Shown here piece after piece: positions 44,719 through 53,075 of a DNA stretch of 64,000 bases. This stretch comes from Geodermatophilus sabuli (GTDB taxonomy: Bacteria > Actinomycetota > Actinomycetes > Mycobacteriales > Geodermatophilaceae): contig NZ_OBDO01000008.1 of assembly GCF_900215145.1 (NCBI RefSeq), positions 62,001 to 126,000 on the forward strand. The letters are read 5' to 3'. Under the pieces are notes generated by a model. The model had not been told where the DNA came from and did no database searches. It saw only the letters and a program-made list of their open reading frames with translations. Positions within the stretch are counted from its first letter, which is position 1. Every line of letters begins with the position of its first letter. Made by a program: the position numbers and the translations under genes.

Positions 44719-45318
44719 ATGGCCGTCCACTCCCCCGCCACCGGCGCCCTGCTCGCCGTCGCCACCCGCGCCGAACTCCGCCGCGCCGCCGGAGACACCC
44801 GCCGCCGACGGAGAGGACGGAGCAGCCCCGCCGGCCCAGCGGCCCGCTGTCGACGCGCCGACATGTCGACCCGTGCACGGAGCGAGAAGCCGACATGCGG
44901 ACAAGGCGACGAGTCGACGCGCCCCCTAGCCGACGGCCCCGGCCTGCGGCCCCCACCGCCGACCTCCCGCTACCGGCCGACCGCCACCCAGCGCCGGTTC
45001 GTCCGCGCCCGCGACCGCCGCTGCCGCTGGCCCGGCTGCCGCCGCCCACCCGCACGCCACGACCTCGACCACGCCACCCCGCACGCCGACGGCGGCCCGA
45101 CCACGTGCTGGAACCTGTGCTGCCTGTGCCGCACCCACCACCGCATCACGACCTTCGCCCCCGGCTGGGCCTTCCACCTCTTCCCCGACGGCCGTCTGCT
45201 CGTCCGCACCCCCTCCGGCACCACCCGCATCAGCACCCCACCCGGCTGGCACCCCTGGCCCGAACCCGACCCACCCTGGCTCGACGAGACCGCACCCCCC
45301 GACCCCCGGACCGACTGA
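44719..45318 (+). pseudogene. 5'-truncated DUF222/HNH remnant
   Basis: From ATG 44719 the 199-codon frame matches only the last third of the DUF222-HNH family: TGALLAVATRAELRRAAGD (compare VASRAELRRAAGQ in the 9143 gene), GPGLRPPPPTSRYRPTATQR, C-x4-C, HDLDHATPHADGG, CWNLCCLCRTHHR. The N-terminal DUF222 domain is missing; upstream sequence is the divergent AlaX start region. The C-terminal 120 residues are very like the copy at 9143-10684. It is either a decayed paralog or a stand-alone HNH nuclease that lost its partner domain. Confidence 0.75.
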
Positions 45319-45485
45319 CCACGACGGCCGCCGGAGGAGGCGGTCAGGGAGTGTGGGCCACGGCAGCGTCCGGCCGGGCGTCGAACGCGGGTCCGGGGCG
45401 TGGCCGCCGGAGTGCGGCGCGTGGCGGCCCGTCGGCCACGACGCCCCGGTGCCGGGAGAACGGCGCCCCCAGGGACCTCGGGCCG

Positions 45486-45514
45486 TTGCCAGGCCGGGCC
45501 CTGCCGAGGACGCT
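45486..45514 (+). promoter_or_regulatory. Candidate promoter of ABM-like copy 3
   Basis: TTGCCA (45486-45491), 17 bp, GACGCT (45509-45514). The 12-mer ending at 45514 (GCCGAGGACGCT) differs from that of copy 1 by one base. The ATG is at 45586. Confidence 0.5.
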
Positions 45515-45585
45515 GAGTGGCGCGGCGCTGCCGCACGGGCACCGCCGTCTCCTTCGAGAGTCCCCTCTGGAGAGGAAGTGGTGGC

Positions 45586-46206
45586 ATGTATGCCCGTTCG
45601 ACCACCATCCACGGCAACCCCCAGGCCATGGACGACGGGATCGCCTACGTCCGTGACGAGGTGATGCCCATGGTCCACCAGATGGACGGCTGCGTCGGCC
45701 TGTCGATGCTCGCCGACCGTCAGACCGGCCACTGCATCGTCACGACGTCCTGGCGGGACATGGAGGCGATGCACGCCAGCGCGGAGGGCGTGCGGGCGTC
45801 CCGCGAGAAGGCGGCGGAGATCTTCGGTGGTCAACCGGAGGTGCACGAGTGGGAGGTCGCCGTCATGCACCGGACCCACGAGGCGCACCACGGCGCCTGT
45901 ACCCGCCTCACCTGGATCCGCGCCGATCCCGACGCGATGGGCCGCACGCTCGACGCGTTCCGCATGTCCCTGATGCCCCGGATAGAGGAACTCCCCGGGT
46001 TCTGCAGCGTCAGCCTGATGATGCACCCCGCCGAGGGGATGGCCGTCTCCGCCGTCACCTACGACAGCCGCACCGACATGGAGGAGACCCGCGAGCAGGC
46101 GCGTGGCCTGCGTGACGAGTTCGCGCCGGCCATGGGCATCGCGATCACCGACATCGCCGAGTTCGAGCTCGTCCTCGCCCACCTGCGGGTGCCCGAGACC
46201 GTCTGA
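45586..46206 (+). CDS. Tandem ABM-like protein, copy 3
   Basis: The 206-residue product starts at ATG 45586 behind GGAGAGGAAG. Two ABM-like halves: MYARSTT to WEVAVMHR, and RLTWIRAD to the C-terminal HLRVPETV. Copies 3 and 4 are closest to each other and share the sequence around their start (AGAGGA.GTGGTGGCATGTA), pointing to a recent tandem duplication. No stop-start overlap; 176 bp separate them, and each has a promoter-like element. Confidence 0.78.
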   Translation: MYARSTTIHGNPQAMDDGIAYVRDEVMPMVHQMDGCVGLSMLADRQTGHCIVTTSWRDMEAMHASAEGVRASREKAAEIFGGQPEVHEWEVAVMHRTHEAHHGACTRLTWIRADPDAMGRTLDAFRMSLMPRIEELPGFCSVSLMMHPAEGMAVSAVTYDSRTDMEETREQARGLRDEFAPAMGIAITDIAEFELVLAHLRVPETV

Positions 46207-46298
46207 TCGCGCACCGGCCGGTGTCCGCGGCGCGGCGAGCACCGGCCGGGGCACCGCTCGGAGCACCGGTCGGGGGCCACCTCCACCGGCCCAGCCCA

Positions 46299-46327
46299 TT
46301 GCCACACCCCCGGAAGGCGAGCAGGCT
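46299..46327 (+). promoter_or_regulatory. Candidate promoter of ABM-like copy 4
   Basis: TTGCCA (46299-46304), 17 bp, CAGGCT (46322-46327). GGCGAGCAGGCT shares 10 of 12 bases with the same window of copy 1. The ATG is at 46383. Confidence 0.5.
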
Positions 46328-46382
46328 CCGAATCGCGGCGATGCCGCAGGGGCCTCGCCGCCTCCCGGAGAGGAGTGGTGGC

Positions 46383-47003
46383 ATGTACGCCCGAACGACC
46401 ACCGTCCGCGGCAACCCCGGGGCGATCGACGAGGCGACCGCCTACATGCGGGACCAGGTGATGCCGAAGGTGCAGCAGATGGAGGGCTGCGTCGGCCTGT
46501 CGATGCTGGCCGACCGCCATTCCGGTCGCTGCATCGTGACGTCGGCGTGGGAGACCGAGGAGGCGATGCGCGCCACGATGGACCGCGTGGGGCCCATGCG
46601 GGACGAGGCCAGCCGGATCCTCGGCGGGCAGCCCGAGGTGCAGGTCTGGGAGATCGCCGTCCTGCACCGTGCGCACCAGGCTCCTGACGGGGCCTGCACC
46701 CGGGTGACCTGGAGCCGCACCGACCCGTCGAACGTCGAGCGGGTCGTCGACGCCTACAAGATGAGCCTGCTGCCCCGGTTGGAGGAGATGGACGGTTTCT
46801 GCAGCGCCAGCCTGATGATGGACCGGCGGGAGGGCCGCGGCGCCGGCGCGGTCACCTACGCCGACCGGGCCACGATGGAGCAGTCGCGCACCAACGCGAC
46901 GGCGGTCCGGGAGGAGTTCGCCGCGGCGATGGGAGCGCAGATCCTCGAGGTCGCCGAGTTCGAGCTGGTCCTGCACCACCTGCGGGTCCCCGAGACCGTC
47001 TGA
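46383..47003 (+). CDS. Tandem ABM-like protein, copy 4
   Basis: The 206-residue product starts at ATG 46383 behind CGGAGAGGAG. It has the family features: MYARTTT, GCVGLSM, ILGGQPEVQVWEIAVLHR, GFCSASLMM and the C-terminal LHHLRVPETV (LHHL where the others have LAHL). Half 2 contains an alanine-rich helix (NATAVREEFAAAMG). Just after its stop lies a copy of the 43-bp-type repeat also found at 61.5 kb. Confidence 0.78.
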   Translation: MYARTTTVRGNPGAIDEATAYMRDQVMPKVQQMEGCVGLSMLADRHSGRCIVTSAWETEEAMRATMDRVGPMRDEASRILGGQPEVQVWEIAVLHRAHQAPDGACTRVTWSRTDPSNVERVVDAYKMSLLPRLEEMDGFCSASLMMDRREGRGAGAVTYADRATMEQSRTNATAVREEFAAAMGAQILEVAEFELVLHHLRVPETV

Positions 47004-47018
47004 AGGAGGCCCCTCCTC

Positions 47019-47055
47019 ACTGCTCGCAGGCTCGCGGCGAGCCTCTGGACGGGCC
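47019..47055. repeat. Dispersed copy of the 43-bp GC-rich repeat
   Basis: ACTGCTCGCAGGCTCGCGGC and the following 17 bases match the core of the tandem repeat at 61506-61634, with a few differences. It lies 16 bp after the stop codon of ABM-like copy 4, so it may act at RNA 3' ends. Confidence 0.7.
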
Positions 47056-47093
47056 ATGGCGGGGCGGGGACCGGCGGTCCCCGCCCCGCGCGT

Positions 47094-48167
47094 TCAGACG
47101 ACGCGGGTGAGCGCCGGCCACAACCCGTCGGGCCCGTCGGCCAGCAGCCCGACGCCCAGCACCGTGGCCCAGGTGAGCTCCGACCCCGCCTCGTCCCGCC
47201 ACGACCAGCACCGCCGGGTGAGATGGTGCAGCCGGTGCTCCTGGGTGAAACCGATCGCCCCGTGCACCTGGTGCGCCAGCCGCGCCACCACCTCGACCGC
47301 GGCCCCGGCGCGCACCTTCGCCGCGGCGGCGGCCAGGACGACGTCCTCACCGCGCGCCAGCGTCTGGACGGCGGCGTCCACCAGGGCCGTGACCGCGGTG
47401 ACCTCCCCCGCCATCTCCGCCAGCTCCATCTGGACCGCCTGGAAGCGCGCGATCGGCCGGCCGAACTGCTCCCGCTCGCCCGCGTACCGCACGGTCAGGT
47501 CGAGCACCTGCTCCAGCGCCGCGGCCAGCTGCACCGCCCGCGCCAGCGCGTACCGGGCCCGCACCTCCGCCGCCCGCGCCGGGCTCAGCAGCGCACCACG
47601 GGCCGGCGCACCCCCGAGCACCAGCGACCCGCGCGGCTCCCCGGCGAGGTTGCGCGCCTCGCTGGTCGCCAGCCCCTCGGCGTCCACCAGCGCCAGGACG
47701 GCGCCCTCGATGCCCGCCGGCGCGGCGGCGAGGACGGCGACGTGCCGCGCGACCCCCGACCAGGCGACGTCGGTGGCGGTGCCGGTGAGCGTCCAGCGCC
47801 CCGGCCCGTCGCCGTCGTCGACCGGTTCGGCGTGCACCACACCACCCGTCGCGATGGTCAGCGGTTCCTCGGGTGAGGGCAGGTCCAGGTCGGCGGCGAG
47901 CAGCGCGGGCCCGGCCACCAGCAGCTGCTCGGCCACCGGCACCGCGGCCGCGCCGGCGGCCAGCGTGCGCACGACCGCGACCGCGTCGGACAGCTCACCA
48001 CCGGAGCCGCCGGCCTCCTCGGGCAGCCCGACCCCGGTCAGCCCGGCGTCGGCCAGGTCGGCCCACAGCCCGGCGTCCCACGGCCGCTCGGGCGTCAGCG
48101 CGAACGCCTCGTGCGCGGCGAGGATGTCCCGGACGGTCCCGACCACCAGGTCGGCGTGCTCACTCAT
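47094..48167 (-). CDS. Acyl-CoA dehydrogenase family protein (smaller subunit-like)
   Basis: The 357-residue product has the acyl-CoA dehydrogenase fold: N-terminal helical half (GLTGVGLPEEAGGSGGELSD), central sheet, and C-terminal helices (YAGEREQFGRPIARFQAVQM, RLAHQVHGAIGFTQEHRLHH). The usual catalytic glutamate position in the last helices is not clear, as in many FadE heterodimer partners. Together with the next gene it may form an alpha2beta2 dehydrogenase like those acting on steroid- or cholesterol-derived CoA esters. It lies 51 bp downstream of its partner on the same strand. Confidence 0.88.
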   Translation of the reverse strand: MSEHADLVVGTVRDILAAHEAFALTPERPWDAGLWADLADAGLTGVGLPEEAGGSGGELSDAVAVVRTLAAGAAAVPVAEQLLVAGPALLAADLDLPSPEEPLTIATGGVVHAEPVDDGDGPGRWTLTGTATDVAWSGVARHVAVLAAAPAGIEGAVLALVDAEGLATSEARNLAGEPRGSLVLGGAPARGALLSPARAAEVRARYALARAVQLAAALEQVLDLTVRYAGEREQFGRPIARFQAVQMELAEMAGEVTAVTALVDAAVQTLARGEDVVLAAAAAKVRAGAAVEVVARLAHQVHGAIGFTQEHRLHHLTRRCWSWRDEAGSELTWATVLGVGLLADGPDGLWPALTRVV

Positions 48168-48218
48168 CGCAGCCCCCGGCTCGACTCCGACCTCGTCCCG
48201 CTCCTCGCTCGGCCGTCG

Positions 48219-49379
48219 TCATCGCAGCCCCAGCCCGCGCGCCACGATCCCCCGGAGGATCTCGTTCGTCCCGCCCCGCAGCGTGTAGCCCGGCGCGTGC
48301 AGCTGCGCCTCGGCCAGCGCCCGGCCCAGCGGATCGGGCGAGTCCAGCGACGGGACCACCGCGACCACCCGCCGGATCTCGTCGATGACGTCGGCCTCGA
48401 ACGTCGTCCCCACGTCCTTGACGAGGGCAGCCGGGATGTCGGGTACCTCTCCTCGGTCCAGCGCGGCGGCGATCCGCAGGGACAGCTGCCGCAGCGCCAG
48501 CAGCCGCGCCGACAGCCGGCCGAGGGTGGCCTGCTGCGCGGCGTCGCCGGAGTCGCAGGCGCGGCGGGCGAACTCGGCGAGCAGCGGGTAGGTCGACAGG
48601 AACCGCTCGGGCCCGGACCGCTCGAACGCCAGCTCCGCGGTCACCTGGTGCCAGCCCGCGCCCTCCTCGCCGAGCAGCATGTCCCCGGGGACGACGACGT
48701 CGTCGAAGACCACCTCGTTGAAGTGGTGCCCGCCGTCGAGGATCCGGATCGGGTTCACCGTGATGCCCGGCAGCGACAGGTCCACCAGCAGCTGGGAGAG
48801 GCCGGCGTGCCGGTCGGCCGGGTCCAGCGGCGAGGTGCGCACCAGCACGATCCCGTAGTGCGAGGCGTGCGCGTTGGACGTCCACACCTTGGCGCCGTTC
48901 ACCACCCAGTCACCGCCGGCGTCGCGGGTGGCGCGGGTGCGGATGGAGGCGAGGTCGGAGCCGGAGTCCGGCTCGCTCATCCCGATGACGAAGTAGCACT
49001 CACCCGCGGCGATCCGCGGCAGGATCGCCTGCCGCTGCGCCTCGGTGCCGTAGCGCAGCAGGTTCGGCCCCGACTGCCGGTCGGCGATCCAGTGCGCGGC
49101 CACCGGCGCCCCGGCGGCGAGCAGCTCCTCGGTGACCGCGTAGCGCTCCATCGCCGAGCGCTCGTGCCCGCCGTAGCGCTGCGGCCACGTCATGCCGAGC
49201 CAGCCGCGCTGTCCGAGCTTCCTGGAGAACGCCGGGTCCACGCCGGACAGCCAGGTGTCGACGTGTGTGGTGAACGTGCCCGCGGCCAGCTCGGCGGCGA
49301 GGAACTCCCGCACCTCCGCGCGCACCCGCTCGGCGGCTTCGGACGGCGGCGCGGGCGCCAGGGCCAGCGAGCTGCTCAT
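48219..49379 (-). CDS. Acyl-CoA dehydrogenase family protein
   Basis: The 386-residue product most likely starts at ATG 49379. Landmarks: GWLGMTWPQRYGGHERS, CYFVIGMSEPDSGSDLASIR (FAD/substrate loop), WVVNGAKVWTSNA, and a C-terminal GGTNEILRGIVARGLGLR. The GGTNEI[LQ]R motif contains the FAD contacts; the catalytic base of standard FadE enzymes (YEG[TS]) is replaced by LRGG. The pair with the next gene suggests a heteromeric dehydrogenase of unknown acyl-CoA substrate. Confidence 0.9.
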   Translation of the reverse strand: MSSSLALAPAPPSEAAERVRAEVREFLAAELAAGTFTTHVDTWLSGVDPAFSRKLGQRGWLGMTWPQRYGGHERSAMERYAVTEELLAAGAPVAAHWIADRQSGPNLLRYGTEAQRQAILPRIAAGECYFVIGMSEPDSGSDLASIRTRATRDAGGDWVVNGAKVWTSNAHASHYGIVLVRTSPLDPADRHAGLSQLLVDLSLPGITVNPIRILDGGHHFNEVVFDDVVVPGDMLLGEEGAGWHQVTAELAFERSGPERFLSTYPLLAEFARRACDSGDAAQQATLGRLSARLLALRQLSLRIAAALDRGEVPDIPAALVKDVGTTFEADVIDEIRRVVAVVPSLDSPDPLGRALAEAQLHAPGYTLRGGTNEILRGIVARGLGLR

Positions 49380-49476
49380 GCGGTGCGATCCCCCCACGTC
49401 GGTGTGGTGCTCCTCCGACGTCGGTTCTACAGGCCCCCGCCGACGGCGGCCTGTCCGGAGCCCGCGCAGAAGGGGG

Positions 49477-49800
49477 TCAGTTGGTCCACGCGTCGTCGTC
49501 CTGGTCGGGACCGCGGGTGATCTGGCGCAGCTCGGACACGACGTCCCCGGCCACCGAGGCCAGCGAGGTCACCGCGCCGGTCACCAGCCGCCGCACCCCG
49601 GCACCGTCCAGGCCGATCAGCGCGCCGAACCCGGCGGCGACGTCCACCCCGGGAAAGGCCGCCGCCGGTTCACGCGCCTGCGCCTCGGCCAGCTCCGGCG
49701 ACCAGCGCATCGCGTCACCGGACATCGTGATGTCACCGGTGGCGCCGTCGATCGACTCGACCACCGGGTTGGGCGCTCCCCGGTCCTGGGAACGTTCCAT
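49477..49800 (-). CDS. Small hypothetical protein
   Basis: This 107-residue acidic protein starts at ATG 49800. Its first half is polar (MERSQDRGAPNPVVESIDGA) and its second half holds a hydrophobic amphipathic helix (AAGFGALIGLDGAGVRRLVT). The C-terminus is acidic (PDQDDDAW). No family recognised. It is 84 bp from the next gene on the same strand and may belong to the signalling operon. Confidence 0.5.
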   Translation of the reverse strand: MERSQDRGAPNPVVESIDGATGDITMSGDAMRWSPELAEAQAREPAAAFPGVDVAAGFGALIGLDGAGVRRLVTGAVTSLASVAGDVVSELRQITRGPDQDDDAWTN

Positions 49801-49884
49801 GGCCGCCTCCCGCGCCGCAGTGCCTCCGCCGATGGTCGCGCGCCGGGTGCCCCGGCGCCAGAGGCGTCGTCGACGCCCCGGGGA

Positions 49885-52146
49885 TCAGGGCAGCCGTGTG
49901 ATGGCCAGCAGCGCCACGTCGTCGGCCCGCACCCCGCCGGCGAGGTCGGCCAGCAGCCGGTCGCACAGCTCGTCCGGGTCGGCCGTCCCGGCTCCGGCGG
50001 CGGCCGCCAGCAGGGCCTCGAGGCCGACGTCGAGGTCGGCGTCGCGGCTCTCGACCAGGCCGTCGGTGTAGAGCACCAGCGTGGCCCCCGGCGGCAGCAC
50101 CCCGGCCCACTCCGCCGCGGGAGCCGGCGCCGGCGGCGCTCCCAGCATCCGGCTCGGCCGCACGTCGAGCAGCTCGGCGTGCCCGCGCGACACCAGCAGC
50201 GGCGGCAGGTGCCCGGCCGAGGCGATGCGCAGCTGCCCGGTGGCCGGGTCCAGGGAGACGAACAGTGCGGTGGCCATCCGCTGCAGGCCCAGCAGCGACC
50301 ACCCGGCCTGCAGCCGGTCGATGACCGCGCTCGGCGGCGGCCGGTCGACCAGCAGCGAGCGGTACACGCTGCGCAGCTGCCCCATGACGGCGGCCGCGGT
50401 GATGTCGTGCCCGACCACGTCCCCGACCGCCAGCGCCACCTGCGCGCCGGGCAGCGGGACGACGTCGTAGAAGTCCCCGCCGACGTCGGCGCCGAGGCTG
50501 GCCGCCACGTACCGGACCGCGACCGCGAGCCCGGGCACCTCCGGCGGCACCGGGGGCAGCAGGTTGCGCTGCAGCGTGTGGGAGGTGTGCTCCTCGCGCT
50601 CGAACCGCTGCGCCTTGTCGACCACCTGCGAGACCTGCAGCGCCAGCTGTTCGGCGACCTCGACGTCGGCCGCGGTGAACGGCCGGCGCCACCGGTCGGC
50701 GGCCAGCGTCAGGACGCCGAGCGGGCGCCCCTCGGCCACCAGGGGGACGCACACCAGGCTGGCCAGCTGCAGCGACCGGGCCAGCTCCAGGTGCCGCTCG
50801 TCGCTGGTGACCTCGGCGAGGAACCGGTCGGTGACCTGCCGGACCCACACCGTCCGCCCCTCCACCATGGCGCGCACGCTCGGGTGCGGGGTCCCCCGGT
50901 TGGGCAGGTGCCGTTCCTGCAGCTCGGCGACCACCGCCTGCCGCGCCGGGTCGCCGTGCCGCGCCGCGGGCCGGGTGAGCCCCTGCTCGCCGGCCAGGTC
51001 GATGACGCAGAGGTCGGCCAGCCGGGGCACGGCCAGCTCCGCCAGCAGCTCCGCGGTCTCCGCCACCCCGACGGCCGAGGCCATCAGCCGGGCGGCGTCG
51101 AGCAGGAACGCCGAGCGCGCCGCCTGCTGCGCCGTCTCCTCGTACAGCCGCACGCGCTCCAGCGCCTGGCCGGCCTGCCGGCCCACCGTCTCGAGCAGCT
51201 CCGTGTCGGCCCGCGACAGCGACCCGCGGTGCCCCGGCTCGGTGAGGTCGATCAGCTCGCTGTCCCCCACCGCGCCCAGCAGCAGCACCAGCGCGCCCAG
51301 GTGCCGGCTGTCGGCGTTCACGGCGACGACGACGAGCGCCTCCTGGCCGGCGTCGGCCAGGGCCCGGGCGAGCTCCGGCCACACGGCCCGCATGCCCGCC
51401 CCGAGCGGCACCGTGTGCGCCCCGCCACCGCGCACCAGCTCCGCGCCGCCCGCGGCGGCCGCCGCCATCGCCTCCAGCAGGTCGGCCGGGATGCCGTCGC
51501 TGGCCACCAGCTCGATCGGCGGCACCGACGGCCCCGGCCGGGTCGTGGCCCGCCGCTCGGCGGCCAGCCACAGCCCCGCCCCACTGGCGCCGACGGCCTC
51601 CCGGGCCCGGGAGACGGCCACGCCCGCCACCTCGCGGGCGCTGGTGGCCGCGGCCAGCTCGGAGACGACCTGCTGCACCGTGCGCGACCGCGCCTCGGAC
51701 TCCGCGGCCGCACGCTGGGCCGCCAGCAGCGCCCGCTCGTACCGGCGGCGCGACGTCGCCTCGAACACCGTCGTCCGCAGCAGCACCGGCGCACCGGTGT
51801 CGTCGCGGACCTCCACCGCGTTCACCAGGCACGGCAGCAGCGACCCGTCGCCCCGGACGACGTCGAGCGCCACCTCCCGCACCGCGCCCTGCATCCGCAG
51901 CAGCGGCGCCAGGTGGGTCTCGTAGAACACCCGGCCACCCGTGCTGAGCAGGTCCTGGAACCGCGTGCCGAAGAGGTCCCCGGCGTCCCGTCCGGTCCAC
52001 TCGCAGAAGGTGCGGTTGACCTTGACCACCCGACCGTCGGGGAGGGTGGAGACGTACCCGCACGGCGCGCTCTCGTAGAGCTCGGCCGGGTCGTCGTCGA
52101 GCAGCCGGGACAGCTCGGTCGGGGGCGGGTCGCCGCGGTGGTCCAT
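49885..52146 (-). CDS. PAS-GAF-GAF-PP2C phosphatase (RsbP-like)
   Basis: The 753-residue product starts at ATG 52146, 8 bp after the RsbQ-like gene. It has a PAS domain (about 20-125: YESAPCGYVSTLPDGRVVKV), two GAF-like domains (about 145-320 and 345-500) and a SpoIIE-type PP2C domain (about 520-753) with GADVGGDFYDVV, VGDVVGHDITAA, SAGHLPPLL and YTDGLVES metal motifs. RsbP in Bacillus dephosphorylates the anti-anti-sigma factor RsbV on energy stress and needs RsbQ. The gene order RsbQ-RsbP strongly supports that role here, but the partner RsbV/anti-sigma is not in the window. The extra GAF domains are unlike Bacillus RsbP. Confidence 0.9.
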   Translation of the reverse strand: MDHRGDPPPTELSRLLDDDPAELYESAPCGYVSTLPDGRVVKVNRTFCEWTGRDAGDLFGTRFQDLLSTGGRVFYETHLAPLLRMQGAVREVALDVVRGDGSLLPCLVNAVEVRDDTGAPVLLRTTVFEATSRRRYERALLAAQRAAAESEARSRTVQQVVSELAAATSAREVAGVAVSRAREAVGASGAGLWLAAERRATTRPGPSVPPIELVASDGIPADLLEAMAAAAAGGAELVRGGGAHTVPLGAGMRAVWPELARALADAGQEALVVVAVNADSRHLGALVLLLGAVGDSELIDLTEPGHRGSLSRADTELLETVGRQAGQALERVRLYEETAQQAARSAFLLDAARLMASAVGVAETAELLAELAVPRLADLCVIDLAGEQGLTRPAARHGDPARQAVVAELQERHLPNRGTPHPSVRAMVEGRTVWVRQVTDRFLAEVTSDERHLELARSLQLASLVCVPLVAEGRPLGVLTLAADRWRRPFTAADVEVAEQLALQVSQVVDKAQRFEREEHTSHTLQRNLLPPVPPEVPGLAVAVRYVAASLGADVGGDFYDVVPLPGAQVALAVGDVVGHDITAAAVMGQLRSVYRSLLVDRPPPSAVIDRLQAGWSLLGLQRMATALFVSLDPATGQLRIASAGHLPPLLVSRGHAELLDVRPSRMLGAPPAPAPAAEWAGVLPPGATLVLYTDGLVESRDADLDVGLEALLAAAAGAGTADPDELCDRLLADLAGGVRADDVALLAITRLP

Positions 52147-52154
52147 GGCGGGGC

Positions 52155-52952
52155 TCAGCGGCCGAGGAAGGCCCGGATCGCCGCGGTGGTCTCCTCCGGT
52201 GCGGACAGGTTCGGGCAGTGCCCCGTCGCTGACAGCTGGGTGAACACGCTGCCGGGCACGTGCTCGTGCACGTAGCGGCCCACCGTCTCCGGCGCGATCA
52301 CGTCGTCGCTGCACTGCAGCACCAGCGTGGGCACGTGCACGTCCGCCAGGTCGGCGCGGTTGTCGGAGAGGAAGGTGATCCGGGCGAACCGGCGGGCGAT
52401 GTCGGGGTCGGTCCGGCAGAAGCTGTTGGTCAGCTCGGCGGCGAGCTCCGGGCGGCCGGGGTTGCCCATGATCACCGGCGCCATCGCCTCGGACCAGCCG
52501 AGGTGGTTGCTGTCCAGGTTCTCGATCAGCCCGGCGATGTCGGCACGGGAGAAGCCGCCGGTGTAGTCGCCGTCGTCGACGTAGCGGGGGCTGGGGCCGA
52601 CCATCACCAGCGCCCCGAACAGCTCGGGGGCCTGCTGCACGGCCAGCACGCCGATCATCGCGCTCACCGAGTGGCCGACGAAGACGACGTCGGTCAGCTC
52701 CAGCTCCCGGCACAGCTCCACGACGTCGGCGGCGTACCCGCGCAGCGAGCCGTACCGCTGCGGGTCGTAGGCCGCCAGGTCCGACTGACCGAACCCCACG
52801 TGGTCGAAGAGGACGACGCGGTGGTCGGCCTCGAACTCCGGGGCGACGAAGCGCCACATCGACTGGTCGCAGCCGAACCCGTGGGCGAAGAGCATGGGGC
52901 GACCTGTGGGCAGACCGCTGACACGGACCCGGTTCCGCATGACCACGCTCAC
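52155..52952 (-). CDS. rsbQ: RsbQ-like alpha/beta hydrolase (D14/KAI2/RsbQ family)
   Basis: The 265-residue product is the RsbQ-branch hydrolase: HGFGCDQSMWRFVAPEF, catalytic S95 (VGHSVSAMIGVLA), acid in LQCSDDVIAP and His in ATGHCPNLSAPEE. The stretch ELFGALVMVGPSPRYVDDGD followed by YTGGFS matches Bacillus RsbQ. In Bacillus, RsbQ is a positive regulator that activates RsbP through an unknown small molecule. D14/KAI2-type plant hormone receptors belong to the same family. The gene is directly followed by the PP2C phosphatase. Confidence 0.92.
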   Translation of the reverse strand: MSVVMRNRVRVSGLPTGRPMLFAHGFGCDQSMWRFVAPEFEADHRVVLFDHVGFGQSDLAAYDPQRYGSLRGYAADVVELCRELELTDVVFVGHSVSAMIGVLAVQQAPELFGALVMVGPSPRYVDDGDYTGGFSRADIAGLIENLDSNHLGWSEAMAPVIMGNPGRPELAAELTNSFCRTDPDIARRFARITFLSDNRADLADVHVPTLVLQCSDDVIAPETVGRYVHEHVPGSVFTQLSATGHCPNLSAPEETTAAIRAFLGR

Positions 52953-53075
52953 CGGCTGACGGTAGCCGGACCGGCCCCTCCCCGTCCCCTGCCCCTACGC
53001 CGCGCCGGATGCCGGACACCGGATCCCCGGTGCCGCGCGTGCGGCACCGGGGAGGCCCGTGGGCGGGGCGGTCGG

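Noticed and set aside
49192..52275. A 1027-codon plus-strand frame opposite the PP2C phosphatase and acyl-CoA dehydrogenase genes
   Set aside because: Antisense shadow with compositionally biased Arg/Gln/His/Pro product; the minus strand has recognisable domains throughout.
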